Assembly (NCBI GenBank): GCA_947494205.1
Contig: CANLUH010000003.1
Coordinates: 310,001 to 374,000, forward strand
From: an uncultured Flavobacteriaceae bacterium
Lineage (GTDB): Bacteria > Bacteroidota > Bacteroidia > Flavobacteriales > Flavobacteriaceae
Length of the DNA: 64,000 bases
Direction of reading: 5' to 3'
In this document: positions 36,657 through 46,368 of the stretch, piece after piece
Layout of the letters: each line of letters starts with the position of its first letter
Position numbering within the stretch: the stretch's first letter is position 1
The notes under the pieces: generated by a model
What the model was told of the DNA's origin: nothing
Databases searched by the model: none
What the model saw: only the letters and a program-made list of their open reading frames with translations
Program-made: the position numbers and the translations under genes

Positions 36657-38783
36657 TCATTTATTCAACTTCAACTGAATTCGTTTTCTGGCCACATCAA
36701 CTTCCAGAACCTTAACAATAATCTGTTGGTGTAAATGCACATGTTCGTTAACATCTTTCACAAAACTGTCAGATAAATTAGAAACATGTATTAAGCCACT
36801 TTCTTTAATACCAATATCTACAAAACAACCAAAGTTGGTAATATTATTTACAATACCAGGTAATAATTGTCCGGCATGCAAATCGGTAATGGTTTTTATA
36901 TTCTGATTAAATGTAAATACTTTGGCTTGCTCACGGATATCTAATCCCGGTTTTTCTAATTCTTTTACAATATCTTCAAGTGTAGGTAAGCCTATAGTAT
37001 TTGTACAATACTGTTTTAAGTTAATACTATTAAGCGTTGTTTTATTTCCTATAAGTTGAGAGACAGAAAGGTTTACATCTTTCGCCATTTTTTCAACAAT
37101 CTTATAACTTTCTGGATGTACAGCAGAATCGTCTAAAGGGTTTTTAGGTGCCTTTATTCTTAAAAATGCCGCACCCTGCTCGTAAGCTTTATTACCTAAA
37201 CGCGGTACTTTTTTTATGTCTGTTCGCGAATTAAAAGCACCATGCTCCGTTCTGTAATTAAAAATGTTTTCGGCTAATTTTGGGCCTATTCCAGACACAT
37301 AACTTAATAGCGATTTACTAGCAGTATTAACGTTAACCCCAACAGCATTAACACAATTCTCAACTACTAAATCTAGAGATTTTTGAAGTTTACTTTGGTC
37401 TACGTCATGTTGGTATTGCCCCACACCAATAGACTTTGCATCAATTTTTACTAATTCGGCAAGAGGATCCTGTAAGCGTCTACCAATAGAAACCGAACCA
37501 CGAACGGTAACATCGTAGTTAGGAAATTCTTCTCGTGCAATTTTAGAAGCAGAATAAATACTTGCACCCGCTTCGCTAACCACAAATACTTGAATATCGT
37601 TTTTAAAACGAATTTTTCTAATTAACGCTTCTGTTTCTCTAGAAGCCGTTCCGTTTCCAATAGCAATCGCTTCAATATTATGCGCTTCTGCTAAAGAACT
37701 TATTTTTTTCATCGCACCAATACTATCATTTTTTGGAGGATGTGGATATATGGTTTCGTTATATTTTAAATTTCCTTGTGCATCTAAACAGACGACTTTG
37801 CAACCAGTTCTAAACCCAGGATCTATTGCTAAAACACGTTTTTCGCCAATAGGCGACCCTAATAATAATTGTTTTAAGTTTTTTGCAAACACGTTAATGG
37901 CAGATTCGTCTGCTTTGTTTTTTGCATTTTGTAAGGCTTCATTACTTAAAGACGGGAATAATAAACGTTTATAAGCATCAGATATGGCTAACTCTATTTG
38001 ATCAGCACAGACATTATTACTACGTATTATTTTATTATCAATACGCTCTAAAGCACGTACGTCGTCTACAGTAATTTTTACACGAATAAAACCTTCGTTT
38101 TCTGCCCTTAAAATAGCAAGCAATCTGTGCGAAGGAATCCTGTTTAGAGATTCTTCCCAATCGAAATAATCTCTAAATTTTTGTGCTTTTTCATCGTCTA
38201 CTTTCGCTTTTACCACTTTAGTAGCAATCATGGCATAACGCTCTAATTGATTCCTAAGATTGGTTCTAATGTCGGTACGTTCGTTAATCCATTCTGCAAT
38301 AATATGTCTAGCACCTTCCAAAGCATCATCTACAGTCGTAACTTCTCCTTTTACATATTTAAATGCAATAGATTCTATAGCATTCGCATTTTGGCTCATA
38401 ATAATTTTTGCCAAAGGCTCTAAACCATTCTTTCTAGCTGTTTCCGCTTTGGTTTTTCGCTTTTTCTTGTAGGGTAAATACAAATCTTCAAGAGCGACTA
38501 GATTGGTAGTTGCATTAATTTTTTGCTGTAATTCGTCAGATAAAACACCTTGCTCTTCAAGTGCTTTTAAAATAGCTGTTTTACGTTTTTCTAAAGCTTC
38601 AAATTCTTCTTTATATTTAACAATGGCACCAACCTCTACTTCATCTAAATTACCAGTGCGTTCTTTACGATAACGCGAAATAAAAGGAATGGTACAGTCT
38701 TCATTTAATAATGCAATGGTGTTTTTAACTGACGTTTCGGAGAGTTGTGTTTTAGAAGTAACAAATGCTATTAATTGAGTCAT
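36657..38783 (-). CDS. tex: Tex family RNA-binding transcription accessory protein
   Basis: The 708-residue cytoplasmic protein has the full Tex layout: an N-terminal helical region (MTQLIAFVTSKTQLSE, IPFISRYRKERTGNLDE), a YqgF/RNase H-like domain (VLAIDPGFRTGCKVV), two helix-hairpin-helix segments (LLSYVSGIGPKLAENIF and RLGNKAYEQGAAFLRI) and a C-terminal S1 RNA-binding domain (about 635-706). Tex proteins bind nucleic acids and affect transcription; homologues resemble eukaryotic Spt6. Its stop codon region overlaps the last partial unit of the repeat array. Confidence 0.94.
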   Translation of the reverse strand: MTQLIAFVTSKTQLSETSVKNTIALLNEDCTIPFISRYRKERTGNLDEVEVGAIVKYKEEFEALEKRKTAILKALEEQGVLSDELQQKINATTNLVALEDLYLPYKKKRKTKAETARKNGLEPLAKIIMSQNANAIESIAFKYVKGEVTTVDDALEGARHIIAEWINERTDIRTNLRNQLERYAMIATKVVKAKVDDEKAQKFRDYFDWEESLNRIPSHRLLAILRAENEGFIRVKITVDDVRALERIDNKIIRSNNVCADQIELAISDAYKRLLFPSLSNEALQNAKNKADESAINVFAKNLKQLLLGSPIGEKRVLAIDPGFRTGCKVVCLDAQGNLKYNETIYPHPPKNDSIGAMKKISSLAEAHNIEAIAIGNGTASRETEALIRKIRFKNDIQVFVVSEAGASIYSASKIAREEFPNYDVTVRGSVSIGRRLQDPLAELVKIDAKSIGVGQYQHDVDQSKLQKSLDLVVENCVNAVGVNVNTASKSLLSYVSGIGPKLAENIFNYRTEHGAFNSRTDIKKVPRLGNKAYEQGAAFLRIKAPKNPLDDSAVHPESYKIVEKMAKDVNLSVSQLIGNKTTLNSINLKQYCTNTIGLPTLEDIVKELEKPGLDIREQAKVFTFNQNIKTITDLHAGQLLPGIVNNITNFGCFVDIGIKESGLIHVSNLSDSFVKDVNEHVHLHQQIIVKVLEVDVARKRIQLKLNK

Positions 38784-38987
38784 TAAGGCGTAAATTTTAA
38801 AAACAGCAATGTAATTACTAGGTCATTAATAAGCAATAAAAAGCTGTAAATATCTTCTATTACTAAAAAATTAGTGTAATAAAATTGATTAAAATTAGGG
38901 TTTTTGCTCTTTAAAAGGTTTTATACATACACCTAAAAAAACTACGCCTATAAGCATAACAGTTACACTAATTTAAAAGGAACGTAT

Positions 38988-39731
38988 ATGATAAGAATAT
39001 GGAGTACTTTTATTTGTGTATTGTTTTATGGAGCAGCATTTTCGAATACCATAACTATAACAGCTACTTGTGATTTAGAAATTAAGGATATTATTCCCAT
39101 ACATTGTAACGATAATGAAGATGGCAAAATAAAAATTATTGTATCTGGAGGTAAATCGCCATACTTATATAAAACTAATACTAGTAAATTTTCTAAATCG
39201 AATATTATTAATGGTGTTTTATCTGATAATTACGATATTACAGTTAAAGACAGTAACGGTTGTGAAGTAACAGTATATACCTATATAGAAATGCCAGACC
39301 CAATAGAAGTGTCTTACGAATTGGAACAGGACAAATTAACAATAAATGTTAACGATATAGGAGACTATCAATACAGGATAAATAACGAAGATTGGGTAGA
39401 GTCTTCAGTTTTTGAAAACATAATAGCAATTAATAGCATTGCAGTTAAAACGCCACATGGTTGTGAAATATCTAAAACTATAAATGAAGTAAATACTACC
39501 GATGTGTTTAAGTTTCATCCCAATCCTGCAAATAGTAATGTCTTTATAATGGGAACTCATGATATTAAAACTATTAATATTTTAAATACTTATGGTAAAC
39601 TTGTATTATCCCATCAAGGAAATAAAAGTGTTGTTAAGCTAAATATTTCTGAATTAAAAAACGGAATCTATCTTATTCAAGTTGTTGATGTAAATGATAG
39701 AAGACAGGTTAAAAAAATAATTGTTAATTAG
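38988..39731 (+). CDS. Small SprB-repeat-like protein with T9SS sorting domain
   Basis: The 247-residue product has a signal peptide (about 1-19), a SprB-like repeat (about 30-105, IHCNDNEDGKIKIIVSGGKSP and YDITVKDSNGCEV), a shorter second beta module (about 106-165) and a C-terminal type A T9SS sorting domain (about 170-247, FKFHPNPANSNVFI, LVLSHQG and ELKNGIYLIQVVD). It should be exported by Sec and moved through the outer membrane by T9SS. SprB repeats are found in adhesins, but this is a very short member. An AAAGGAA stretch ahead of the ATG may help translation. Confidence 0.85.
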   Translation: MIRIWSTFICVLFYGAAFSNTITITATCDLEIKDIIPIHCNDNEDGKIKIIVSGGKSPYLYKTNTSKFSKSNIINGVLSDNYDITVKDSNGCEVTVYTYIEMPDPIEVSYELEQDKLTINVNDIGDYQYRINNEDWVESSVFENIIAINSIAVKTPHGCEISKTINEVNTTDVFKFHPNPANSNVFIMGTHDIKTINILNTYGKLVLSHQGNKSVVKLNISELKNGIYLIQVVDVNDRRQVKKIIVN

Positions 39732-39800
39732 TAATGCAAAATAGAATAAGGTTTCTTTTTTTAGTATTTTGAATGCTATAAATAGATGATTTAATGTTAT

Positions 39801-40676
39801 ATGAAAGACTTTGCTAAAGCGATAATAAAACCCATGTTAATAATTGTTTTTGCTATTTTAAATACCTCTTGTACTGTTTTACAATGGCGCTCTACAGATG
39901 CAGAAATTAAAACCTATTTTAATAAAAAACAGATTCCCACAACAGTCTCTTATTATACTATAGATAGTTTAGACTTAAACATAAGAGTACTAGAAGTAAC
40001 AAAAGCAAAACGAAATGTAAACTTAGTGTTCTTTCATGGGTCTCCTAGTTCTTTATCTGCTTGGAATGGGTATTTAAATGATTCTACATTTGTTAAGCAA
40101 GCTAATTTATATGCTATAGATAGACCTGGTTATGGGTATTCTAATTTTGGAGACGAAATGACTTCTATAAAATTACAAGCCGATATTATGAGCGATTTAA
40201 TTAATCATTACAAATTACAAAATGTTATAGCAGTTGGGTCTTCTTATGGTGGGCCTTTAGCAGCAAGATTAGCTGTAGTAAATAAAAATGTAAAAGGTGT
40301 TGTTATGATTTCACCAGCTATAGATCCAAAACAAGAAAAAAAGATTTGGGGTGCACGTTTTACACAATGGTGGATAACACGCTGGTTAGTGCCTACAGGT
40401 TATCGTGTTGCTGGAGATGAGAAAACAACACATGCTAAAGAATTAGCACTTTTAGAAGACGATTGGAAATTGGTAACCGTCCCTGTTATTCATATTCATG
40501 GCGATGTTGATGATATTGTGCCCTACGGAAATATAAACTATACTAAAGCGCAGTTTAGCAATATTAAAATTGTTACCACTCCAGAGACTGGTCATGAAAT
40601 TGCTTGGGGAAGACCAGAATTAATAAAACCACATGTATTAGAGCTTATAGAAACTGTTTTAAATGAGCCAAATTAA
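39801..40676 (+). CDS. Alpha/beta hydrolase lipoprotein
   Basis: The 291-residue product has a lipoprotein signal (lipobox ILNTSC, C24) and an alpha/beta hydrolase fold. The oxyanion motif FFHGSP, the nucleophile S148 in GSSYGG, the acid in HGDVDDIVP (D235-D238) and the histidine H265 in TGHEIAW give a complete triad. The natural substrate is unknown. It converges with the lipocalin-like gene with only 3 bases between the stop codons and no visible terminator, so antisense overlap of transcripts is likely. Confidence 0.85.
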   Translation: MKDFAKAIIKPMLIIVFAILNTSCTVLQWRSTDAEIKTYFNKKQIPTTVSYYTIDSLDLNIRVLEVTKAKRNVNLVFFHGSPSSLSAWNGYLNDSTFVKQANLYAIDRPGYGYSNFGDEMTSIKLQADIMSDLINHYKLQNVIAVGSSYGGPLAARLAVVNKNVKGVVMISPAIDPKQEKKIWGARFTQWWITRWLVPTGYRVAGDEKTTHAKELALLEDDWKLVTVPVIHIHGDVDDIVPYGNINYTKAQFSNIKIVTTPETGHEIAWGRPELIKPHVLELIETVLNEPN

Positions 40677-40679
40677 ACT

Positions 40680-41177
40680 TTAAGAAGCGTCTTGTTTTTC
40701 TAATTCCTTCTTAAAGTTTATAAGTGTAGTATTTGTAGAAGTATTGTCTGGATTAATAAGTTGCCATTGCATAGCTGTTTCCGTTATGCTTAGAAGCTTC
40801 ATTGTAATATTAGTTTCGTTTAAAGGCTTGCCTTTTCTTGTTTTAAGTGTAAAGATAAAATTATACAAGCCAGTAGATTTATCTGCTTCTAATGGCGTTA
40901 TGATAAATCCTCGTTCTCCAAACTTACAGTATAAATCATTAATAAAATAAATACCAGTATTACTTCCTGTTTTAAAATCCCAATGGCTTTGAGTAAAACA
41001 ACTCTCTAAAGCATCATTTAAAAAAACATTTTTATGTGTGTTTTTAGAGACACTATGTTCAATACGTTCTAATTTCCATAGTCCAGTAATTACTTTAGGA
41101 GAAACGATATTTTTTGCAGGCTTACAAGCGTTCGTTAAAACAATTAATAATAGAAATAAAGGGGCTAGTTTTTTCAT
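40680..41177 (-). CDS. Lipocalin-like lipoprotein
   Basis: The 165-residue product has a lipoprotein signal (lipobox LTNAC, C18) and a small beta-barrel-like domain starting with the lipocalin-type GLWKLERIEH (about 32-41), followed by the pattern HWDFKTGSNTGIYFIND and ending in MQWQLINP. It resembles the short lipocalin-like proteins (Lipocalin_4 type) common in Flavobacteriia. Ligand unknown. It is transcribed alone, divergent from the LytTR regulator gene. Confidence 0.72.
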   Translation of the reverse strand: MKKLAPLFLLLIVLTNACKPAKNIVSPKVITGLWKLERIEHSVSKNTHKNVFLNDALESCFTQSHWDFKTGSNTGIYFINDLYCKFGERGFIITPLEADKSTGLYNFIFTLKTRKGKPLNETNITMKLLSITETAMQWQLINPDNTSTNTTLINFKKELEKQDAS

Positions 41178-41249
41178 TATTTAAATTAAATATTTAGAAT
41201 GCTATATTAAATAAAAAAAATTAATTTTAGTTTAATTGAATCTATTTAT

Positions 41250-41257
41250 TAGTTTTG
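41250..41257 (+). promoter_or_regulatory. -7 promoter element TAGTTTTG for the LytTR gene
   Basis: TAGTTTTG matches TAnnTTTG and ends 13 bases before the start codon; a short purine-rich AGGAAAAA lies between them. Confidence 0.5.
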
Positions 41258-41270
41258 AATACAGGAAAAA

Positions 41271-42068
41271 ATGAATAAACTATATCCTTTTCATTCTAAA
41301 TTGCAAAATCATTTATGGGTTACTCTAGGCTTAATACTATGGGTGTTTTTGTTTTTGTATTTTTCAGAGCCTTTTGATATTAATAGATTTTCTAATGATG
41401 AAAAAACAGTTTTAATACCCATATATGCTTTAATACAAGGTTTTTGTTATGGTATTTCGCTAGTATATCAATCTGTTATTTATAGGAAACAAAAACAATG
41501 GTGGTTTAAAAATGAAGCTATTTTTTTAATACTATTATTAAGTATTGGTACCATTTTAAACTTCTTATTTTATAAAGTAGTTATTGTTAGGAATGACCCT
41601 AATACCTATTCGTTTTTTCAATATTTTAAATGGATTTATCTTCCTGCAGTTGCTATTATATCGCCTTTTGTCATTATTACACGTGTTATGCTAGGGAAAT
41701 TATTTAATCAAAAAATTGAAAATGGTAAGATTACTATTAGAGGTAAAGGAAAATACGACTTTATAACTTTAAAATTAGAAGCGGTATTGTTTATTAAATC
41801 GTCTGATAATTATGTCGAAGTTAATTTTATTCAGAATGATAAAATCCTTAAAAAAATAATAAGAAGCACGATTTCAGATGTTGAAGCTTCTTTTCCCGAA
41901 CTGTTAAAAACGCATCGTTCTTTTCTAATAAATACATTGCATTTTATTCAGTTTAAAACAGAAAATAAAAAGCTTTATATCGATCTTGGTTTTGGAAACA
42001 CTATTCCAGTTTCTAGAAATTTGCAATCATTCGTAAAAAGTAAGTTGCTACCAACCACATATAAGTAA
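41271..42068 (+). CDS. Membrane-bound LytTR family transcriptional regulator
   Basis: The 265-residue product has four predicted membrane helices (about 15-32, 45-65, 80-98 and 112-135) and a C-terminal LytTR DNA-binding domain (about 155-260, with FIKSSDNYVEVNF and LLKTHRSFLINTLHF and the terminal IPVSRNL). LytTR domains bind DNA through a beta-fold. Having no receiver domain, it probably senses a membrane or envelope signal directly. It has its own promoter-like element and is followed 87 bases later by a serine hydrolase gene that could be its target. Confidence 0.9.
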   Translation: MNKLYPFHSKLQNHLWVTLGLILWVFLFLYFSEPFDINRFSNDEKTVLIPIYALIQGFCYGISLVYQSVIYRKQKQWWFKNEAIFLILLLSIGTILNFLFYKVVIVRNDPNTYSFFQYFKWIYLPAVAIISPFVIITRVMLGKLFNQKIENGKITIRGKGKYDFITLKLEAVLFIKSSDNYVEVNFIQNDKILKKIIRSTISDVEASFPELLKTHRSFLINTLHFIQFKTENKKLYIDLGFGNTIPVSRNLQSFVKSKLLPTTYK

Positions 42069-42118
42069 CATTTCGCCACAACTAGTATTTTTAGTGTATG
42101 TAAAAGAGGTTTGCTTGA

Positions 42119-42126
42119 TACTTTTG
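42119..42126 (+). promoter_or_regulatory. -7 promoter element TACTTTTG for the serine hydrolase
   Basis: TACTTTTG matches TAnnTTTG and ends 29 bases before the start codon. It overlaps a small inverted repeat (GATACTT/AAGTATT, 42118-42134) that might be an operator, possibly for the LytTR protein next door. Confidence 0.45.
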
Positions 42127-42155
42127 AAGTATTAAAAAACTAAAAACACATAAAA

Positions 42156-43277
42156 ATGCTTAAAAAATCATTGTTTATTCTTCTTATTATAGCAATTTCT
42201 CTTTTTGTTTTATCCTTTCAATCTTGTCATGTAGGCCGTATGATTAAATATTATAAAGCAGATATAGATGATCATAAAATTTTTCCATACACAGAAGTAA
42301 ATACAGGAGAAGAAACCTTCTATTTTAAAGATGGAACACAGTCTAAATATGCTAAAAGGATAGATACACTTACCATTGTATTTAAGAATAAAAAAGAAAT
42401 GTTGTTTAAAGATATTTTGGATAAACAAAGTGAAACTACTGCATATTTAATTATAAAGAATGATAGTATTATTTATGAAAACTATTTTGAAGGTTATAAA
42501 AGAGATTCTATTTCTAATATTTTTTCTGTATCTAAATCTGTTACTTCTTTATTATTAGGAATTGCAATAGATGAAGGTGAAATTGAAAGTGTTAACGACC
42601 CAATCACTAAATATATTCCTGAGTTATCTGAAGCGAATACAACATTTAACCAATTAACATTAGAACACTTATTGAATATGCGTTCAGGTTTAAAGTTTGA
42701 AGAAACTTATAGTAGTCCTTTTGATGAGGTAAGTAAATTATACTATGGAAGAAACCAAATAAACCAAATTAAAAAAATGAGATTTGAGCATGAACCAGGC
42801 ACGGTACATAATTACCAGAGTGTCTGTACTACATTGTTAGGTATAGCAATAGAACGTGTAACTAATAAAGAATTAGGTAAATATCTTGAAGAAAAAATAT
42901 GGAAACCACTACAAATGGAGAACCCTGCAACTTGGAGTGTAGATGATAATAAAAGGCGTAATACCAAAGCCTTCTGTTGTTTAAATACTACTGCAATAGA
43001 TTTGGCTAAAATAGCCAGATTATACTTAAACAAAGGGATGTTTAATGGTAAGCAAATTGTTTCTAAGCAATGGATAGAAAAATCTATTATTGGAAATGCA
43101 AATAACGATTGTTACCAATACCAATGGTATAGTAATGGTTGTGGTGAAGATTTTTATGCGTTAGGCATTTTAGGTCAAATTATATTCGTGTCCCCTAAAG
43201 AAAACATTATTATTGTGCGTTTAGGGAAATCTAGTAGTAACTTCTATTTAGGAACCGTAGTAAACGCTTTAAAATGA
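42156..43277 (+). CDS. Serine hydrolase (class C beta-lactamase/PBP-like) lipoprotein
   Basis: The 373-residue product has a lipoprotein signal (lipobox SFQSC, C24) and a beta-lactamase/penicillin-binding-like domain. The SxxK motif is S124-V-S-K127 in FSVSKSVTSLLLG, the second motif is NYQS (YxN-type variant, near residue 220), and a late glycine-rich segment LGILGQIIFVS stands where KTG normally occurs. Family members are esterases, peptidases or transporter-linked proteins as well as lactamases, so substrate is open. The previous LytTR gene is a plausible regulator. It converges on the gene at 43284 with 6 bases between. Confidence 0.86.
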   Translation: MLKKSLFILLIIAISLFVLSFQSCHVGRMIKYYKADIDDHKIFPYTEVNTGEETFYFKDGTQSKYAKRIDTLTIVFKNKKEMLFKDILDKQSETTAYLIIKNDSIIYENYFEGYKRDSISNIFSVSKSVTSLLLGIAIDEGEIESVNDPITKYIPELSEANTTFNQLTLEHLLNMRSGLKFEETYSSPFDEVSKLYYGRNQINQIKKMRFEHEPGTVHNYQSVCTTLLGIAIERVTNKELGKYLEEKIWKPLQMENPATWSVDDNKRRNTKAFCCLNTTAIDLAKIARLYLNKGMFNGKQIVSKQWIEKSIIGNANNDCYQYQWYSNGCGEDFYALGILGQIIFVSPKENIIIVRLGKSSSNFYLGTVVNALK

Positions 43278-43283
43278 TAAACG

Positions 43284-44702
43284 TTAAAATTTAACAAGAT
43301 TATATTCGCTTTCTTTTTGATTAAAATAACCTAAATAGAGTATGTTATTGTGAAAAAAAACATCTTCTGCAGTACTATATTTAAGTGTTTCTTTGTACGT
43401 TTTTATTTTATCGAAAACATTCTCTTTAAAAGCTCCTTTTCTATGATTGAAATCTAAATCGAAAATAGAATTAAAATAAGTAGACTTTGTTATGGCATAT
43501 CCACTGTAATTGGCATAAGTTGTATTAAAGCCTACAAAATGTCCATTTGCAGTAGTAGCCATCATTGGGCTACTATTGGAGGTTATTTTAAATCCACCTA
43601 AAGTAATATAATAAGCATTGTCTTGCTCTATTACGGTTAGTCCTAACTGTCCAGAACTAATCTTTCTTAAATATTTTTTAGTTTCTTCTAGTTCTCGTTT
43701 TGTAACAAAGGGTAATGCTGTAGCGCCTTCTTGAATTATAGGAGAGTTTTTTATTGTAATAGGTTGTTCTTTATTAATATAAAATTCTTTTATTAGTTTA
43801 CCATTTAAAGTATTAATTGCAAACTTCATATCTTCTTTAGAACTCACTATTTGATATAATTTGTCTTTATATAGAAAAGAGTTGAATTTTTTAAAAGGTT
43901 TACTATTTGCTTTTGGGTATGGAATGGAGTTAAGAGATAAACTTAAAGATTCTAAATCTATCGTATAAACAAGTGTGCTCTTCTCATTAATATCGAAAGT
44001 AAGGTATATAGATTTACCGTCTTGGTATATTTTATTTTCGTTAGAGGTATGTTCTATAGCACTAGGAACTCTTCGGTCTATTTTAGTAATGTTACTTACT
44101 TCTTTTCCAGCAAATAAAAATGGACCAAAACTCATTTTTGAACTTAAAAGATTAGTGTCGTTACTAATCTCATCTAAAGTAAATGTTTTAAGGATTTTAA
44201 AGTTGGAAACATTATCAAATAGTCTAATGGTTATTTCAGAATCACTATTTGCAGATAAAAGATAAAGTTTGTTGTCGTAATTAATAGTATCTAAAAACAA
44301 ATCATTACCAAAATCAATATCAATTTCTTTTGAAGCTCCATTTAAGGTATTAAAATCTAAAGATAAAATGGAAAATTTATTTCTGTTTTCGTTAGTATAT
44401 AAAATACTGTATAGGTTATTATCTATACTATAACCTAAAGCTTCATTGTACTTCGCTTTTATATTTTTAGTTTTAATAACATTTTTTTGGTTGAAACTGG
44501 AATCAAAAAGATATACAAATACTTCTTTTCTCTCTAAAATAACAATTGCTAAGTCACTGTTTGTTGTATTAGACAACGTATAAGAATCTTTAGACATTCT
44601 TTTAGAAAGTGTTTCATTTTTAAATGAAAGGACTTGTTCTTGGCTATTTAGATTAAGAATATTAAAACATATAATAAGAAAACAAATAATTGTAGATTTC
44701 AT
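43284..44702 (-). CDS. Secreted hypothetical protein, tandem paralogue 1
   Basis: The 472-residue product has a signal peptide (1-20, ending LNSQ) and a long beta-rich chain with repeating units of the type 'DNKLYLLSANSDSEITIRLFD', which suggests a beta-propeller. No known domain is recognised. It is clearly related to the next upstream gene (44806-46251): shared points are KKYLRKISSGQLG versus KKFLRKITSGNVG, YYITLGG versus YQITLGG, and ENVFDKI in both. The two are co-directional, 103 bases apart, so this one likely follows the other in one transcript. Confidence 0.7.
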   Translation of the reverse strand: MKSTIICFLIICFNILNLNSQEQVLSFKNETLSKRMSKDSYTLSNTTNSDLAIVILERKEVFVYLFDSSFNQKNVIKTKNIKAKYNEALGYSIDNNLYSILYTNENRNKFSILSLDFNTLNGASKEIDIDFGNDLFLDTINYDNKLYLLSANSDSEITIRLFDNVSNFKILKTFTLDEISNDTNLLSSKMSFGPFLFAGKEVSNITKIDRRVPSAIEHTSNENKIYQDGKSIYLTFDINEKSTLVYTIDLESLSLSLNSIPYPKANSKPFKKFNSFLYKDKLYQIVSSKEDMKFAINTLNGKLIKEFYINKEQPITIKNSPIIQEGATALPFVTKRELEETKKYLRKISSGQLGLTVIEQDNAYYITLGGFKITSNSSPMMATTANGHFVGFNTTYANYSGYAITKSTYFNSIFDLDFNHRKGAFKENVFDKIKTYKETLKYSTAEDVFFHNNILYLGYFNQKESEYNLVKF

Positions 44703-44805
44703 TAGTAAGATGATTATTTAATATGGTTTATTCTATAGTAAAATTAACGATACTGGAACTATTACTGTTTTTAATAGCCTACTGATAATAGGTTTATTAA
44801 TGAAA

Positions 44806-46251
44806 TTAATTGTCAAACTCTACTATTATATATTCTTTAGAAATACCTAGACAAGTTCCAAACAGATATTTATCATTATATTTAAAAACAGTTTCGGCAC
44901 TTATATGTTGCTTTTTCTTTTTTCTAAATGAAGAAATTTTATCAAATACGTTCTCACTTATTTCTCCTTCAATATGGTTTAGGTTTTCATCGAATAGACA
45001 ATCTATATATGTAGAAACGGTATTAGTGTATGCGCTAAAAGCAAATGCAGTTGGAGAGAAAAACATATTTGCGTTCCCAAAACTACCTATTGCAAAACCA
45101 CCAAAAGGAGAGGAGCCAGAGCTAACCTCTTTTTTTCCTCCTAATGTAATTTGATATTTAGTTTCTGTTTTTTGAACAGCAATACCAACATTTCCACTTG
45201 TTATTTTTCGTAAAAATTTTTTAGTTTTCTCCATTTCACGATAACTTGCATACATACCACCGTCTTGAATAATAGGAGAATTTTTAAAAGTTATAGAATC
45301 TTTTTTATTTAGTTTATACTCTTTTAATACCTCCTCTGTATTCAAGTTAGTAGCAGAAAAAATTAAATTATCGCTAGTTGAAACTAATTGAAAAATAATA
45401 TCATTATAAATGAAAGAGTTACTTTCTCCAGTAATACCATAAGTATTTAAAAACGGTTTTTTTATATTATTAACTTTTGAAGAAAAATTGTCTAAATTAA
45501 TTTCTAGAACGTGCGTATAATTATTTGAATTATCTATAGTTATTAAAACATTGTTTTCTTTTAGATACATTTTTGATTTTTCTGAAGTACTCTCTATTGA
45601 ATTTGGATTATTAGAATCAATCTTTTCTATTGATATATTAGAAGAAAGGCCAGCACTTTTAGATAAACTTTTATAAAGAGAAATAGGTCTGTTTTTTTTA
45701 TCTAAAAATTTTTTATCAGAAAAATCAAACCTTTTTTTAATGTAAGCCCCTTTTTCATCGAAAATAAAAACATTTAGGATGGATGAATAATCATTAACAG
45801 TAAAAATATAAAATGTATTGTCATAAGATAGAGACTGAAGGAATGTTTGTGTTTCTAGGTCTAAATCAATCTCTTTTATTGATGCTTTATGGTCTTTAAA
45901 TGAAAAAGTAATCATCCCAAAAGCATTACTTTGTTTATTAGAGAGGAATAAATTATGATTGTCATCGCTTATACTACTCCCTATAAAATGTTTATATTTT
46001 CTTGCTAAATTATCAGATTTTAGTTCACTAATTAATTCCAGGTTTTCATTGTATAAATACCCATACATATTCTTCTTGTCTTGCAAGAAAACAGAAAGAT
46101 TACTTGTTTTTGAATCTACAATTGAAAATGATTTTTTTATAGAAGAATTTGTTGTCTTTAATTTGTTGTTTATTCTTAAAACTTCTTTTTGACTATAGAC
46201 CATTGTACTTAAAAAAAGACAAAGGACAATAATTAATTTTGATTTTTTCAT
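44806..46251 (-). CDS. Secreted hypothetical protein, tandem paralogue 2
   Basis: The 481-residue product has a signal peptide (1-20, ending MVYSQ) and the same layout as the neighbouring 472-residue protein, including a glycine-rich insertion SSGSSPFGGFAIGSFG near residue 385 that is specific to or longer in this copy. The repeated pattern of short hydrophobic strands separated by polar turns points to a propeller-like fold. Possible roles are surface or periplasmic binding, but nothing in the sequence shows it. No T9SS sorting domain or lipobox is seen. Confidence 0.7.
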   Translation of the reverse strand: MKKSKLIIVLCLFLSTMVYSQKEVLRINNKLKTTNSSIKKSFSIVDSKTSNLSVFLQDKKNMYGYLYNENLELISELKSDNLARKYKHFIGSSISDDNHNLFLSNKQSNAFGMITFSFKDHKASIKEIDLDLETQTFLQSLSYDNTFYIFTVNDYSSILNVFIFDEKGAYIKKRFDFSDKKFLDKKNRPISLYKSLSKSAGLSSNISIEKIDSNNPNSIESTSEKSKMYLKENNVLITIDNSNNYTHVLEINLDNFSSKVNNIKKPFLNTYGITGESNSFIYNDIIFQLVSTSDNLIFSATNLNTEEVLKEYKLNKKDSITFKNSPIIQDGGMYASYREMEKTKKFLRKITSGNVGIAVQKTETKYQITLGGKKEVSSGSSPFGGFAIGSFGNANMFFSPTAFAFSAYTNTVSTYIDCLFDENLNHIEGEISENVFDKISSFRKKKKQHISAETVFKYNDKYLFGTCLGISKEYIIVEFDN

Positions 46252-46368
46252 AGCGATACTAAGGTTTGCTTAATGTGTCCATTGCATTCGAAAATAGTTA
46301 CAGTATTTTAACTAAATATTACTTGAACATAAAAATTACTTGAAATAAACATAATGTTTTTTGTAAAC

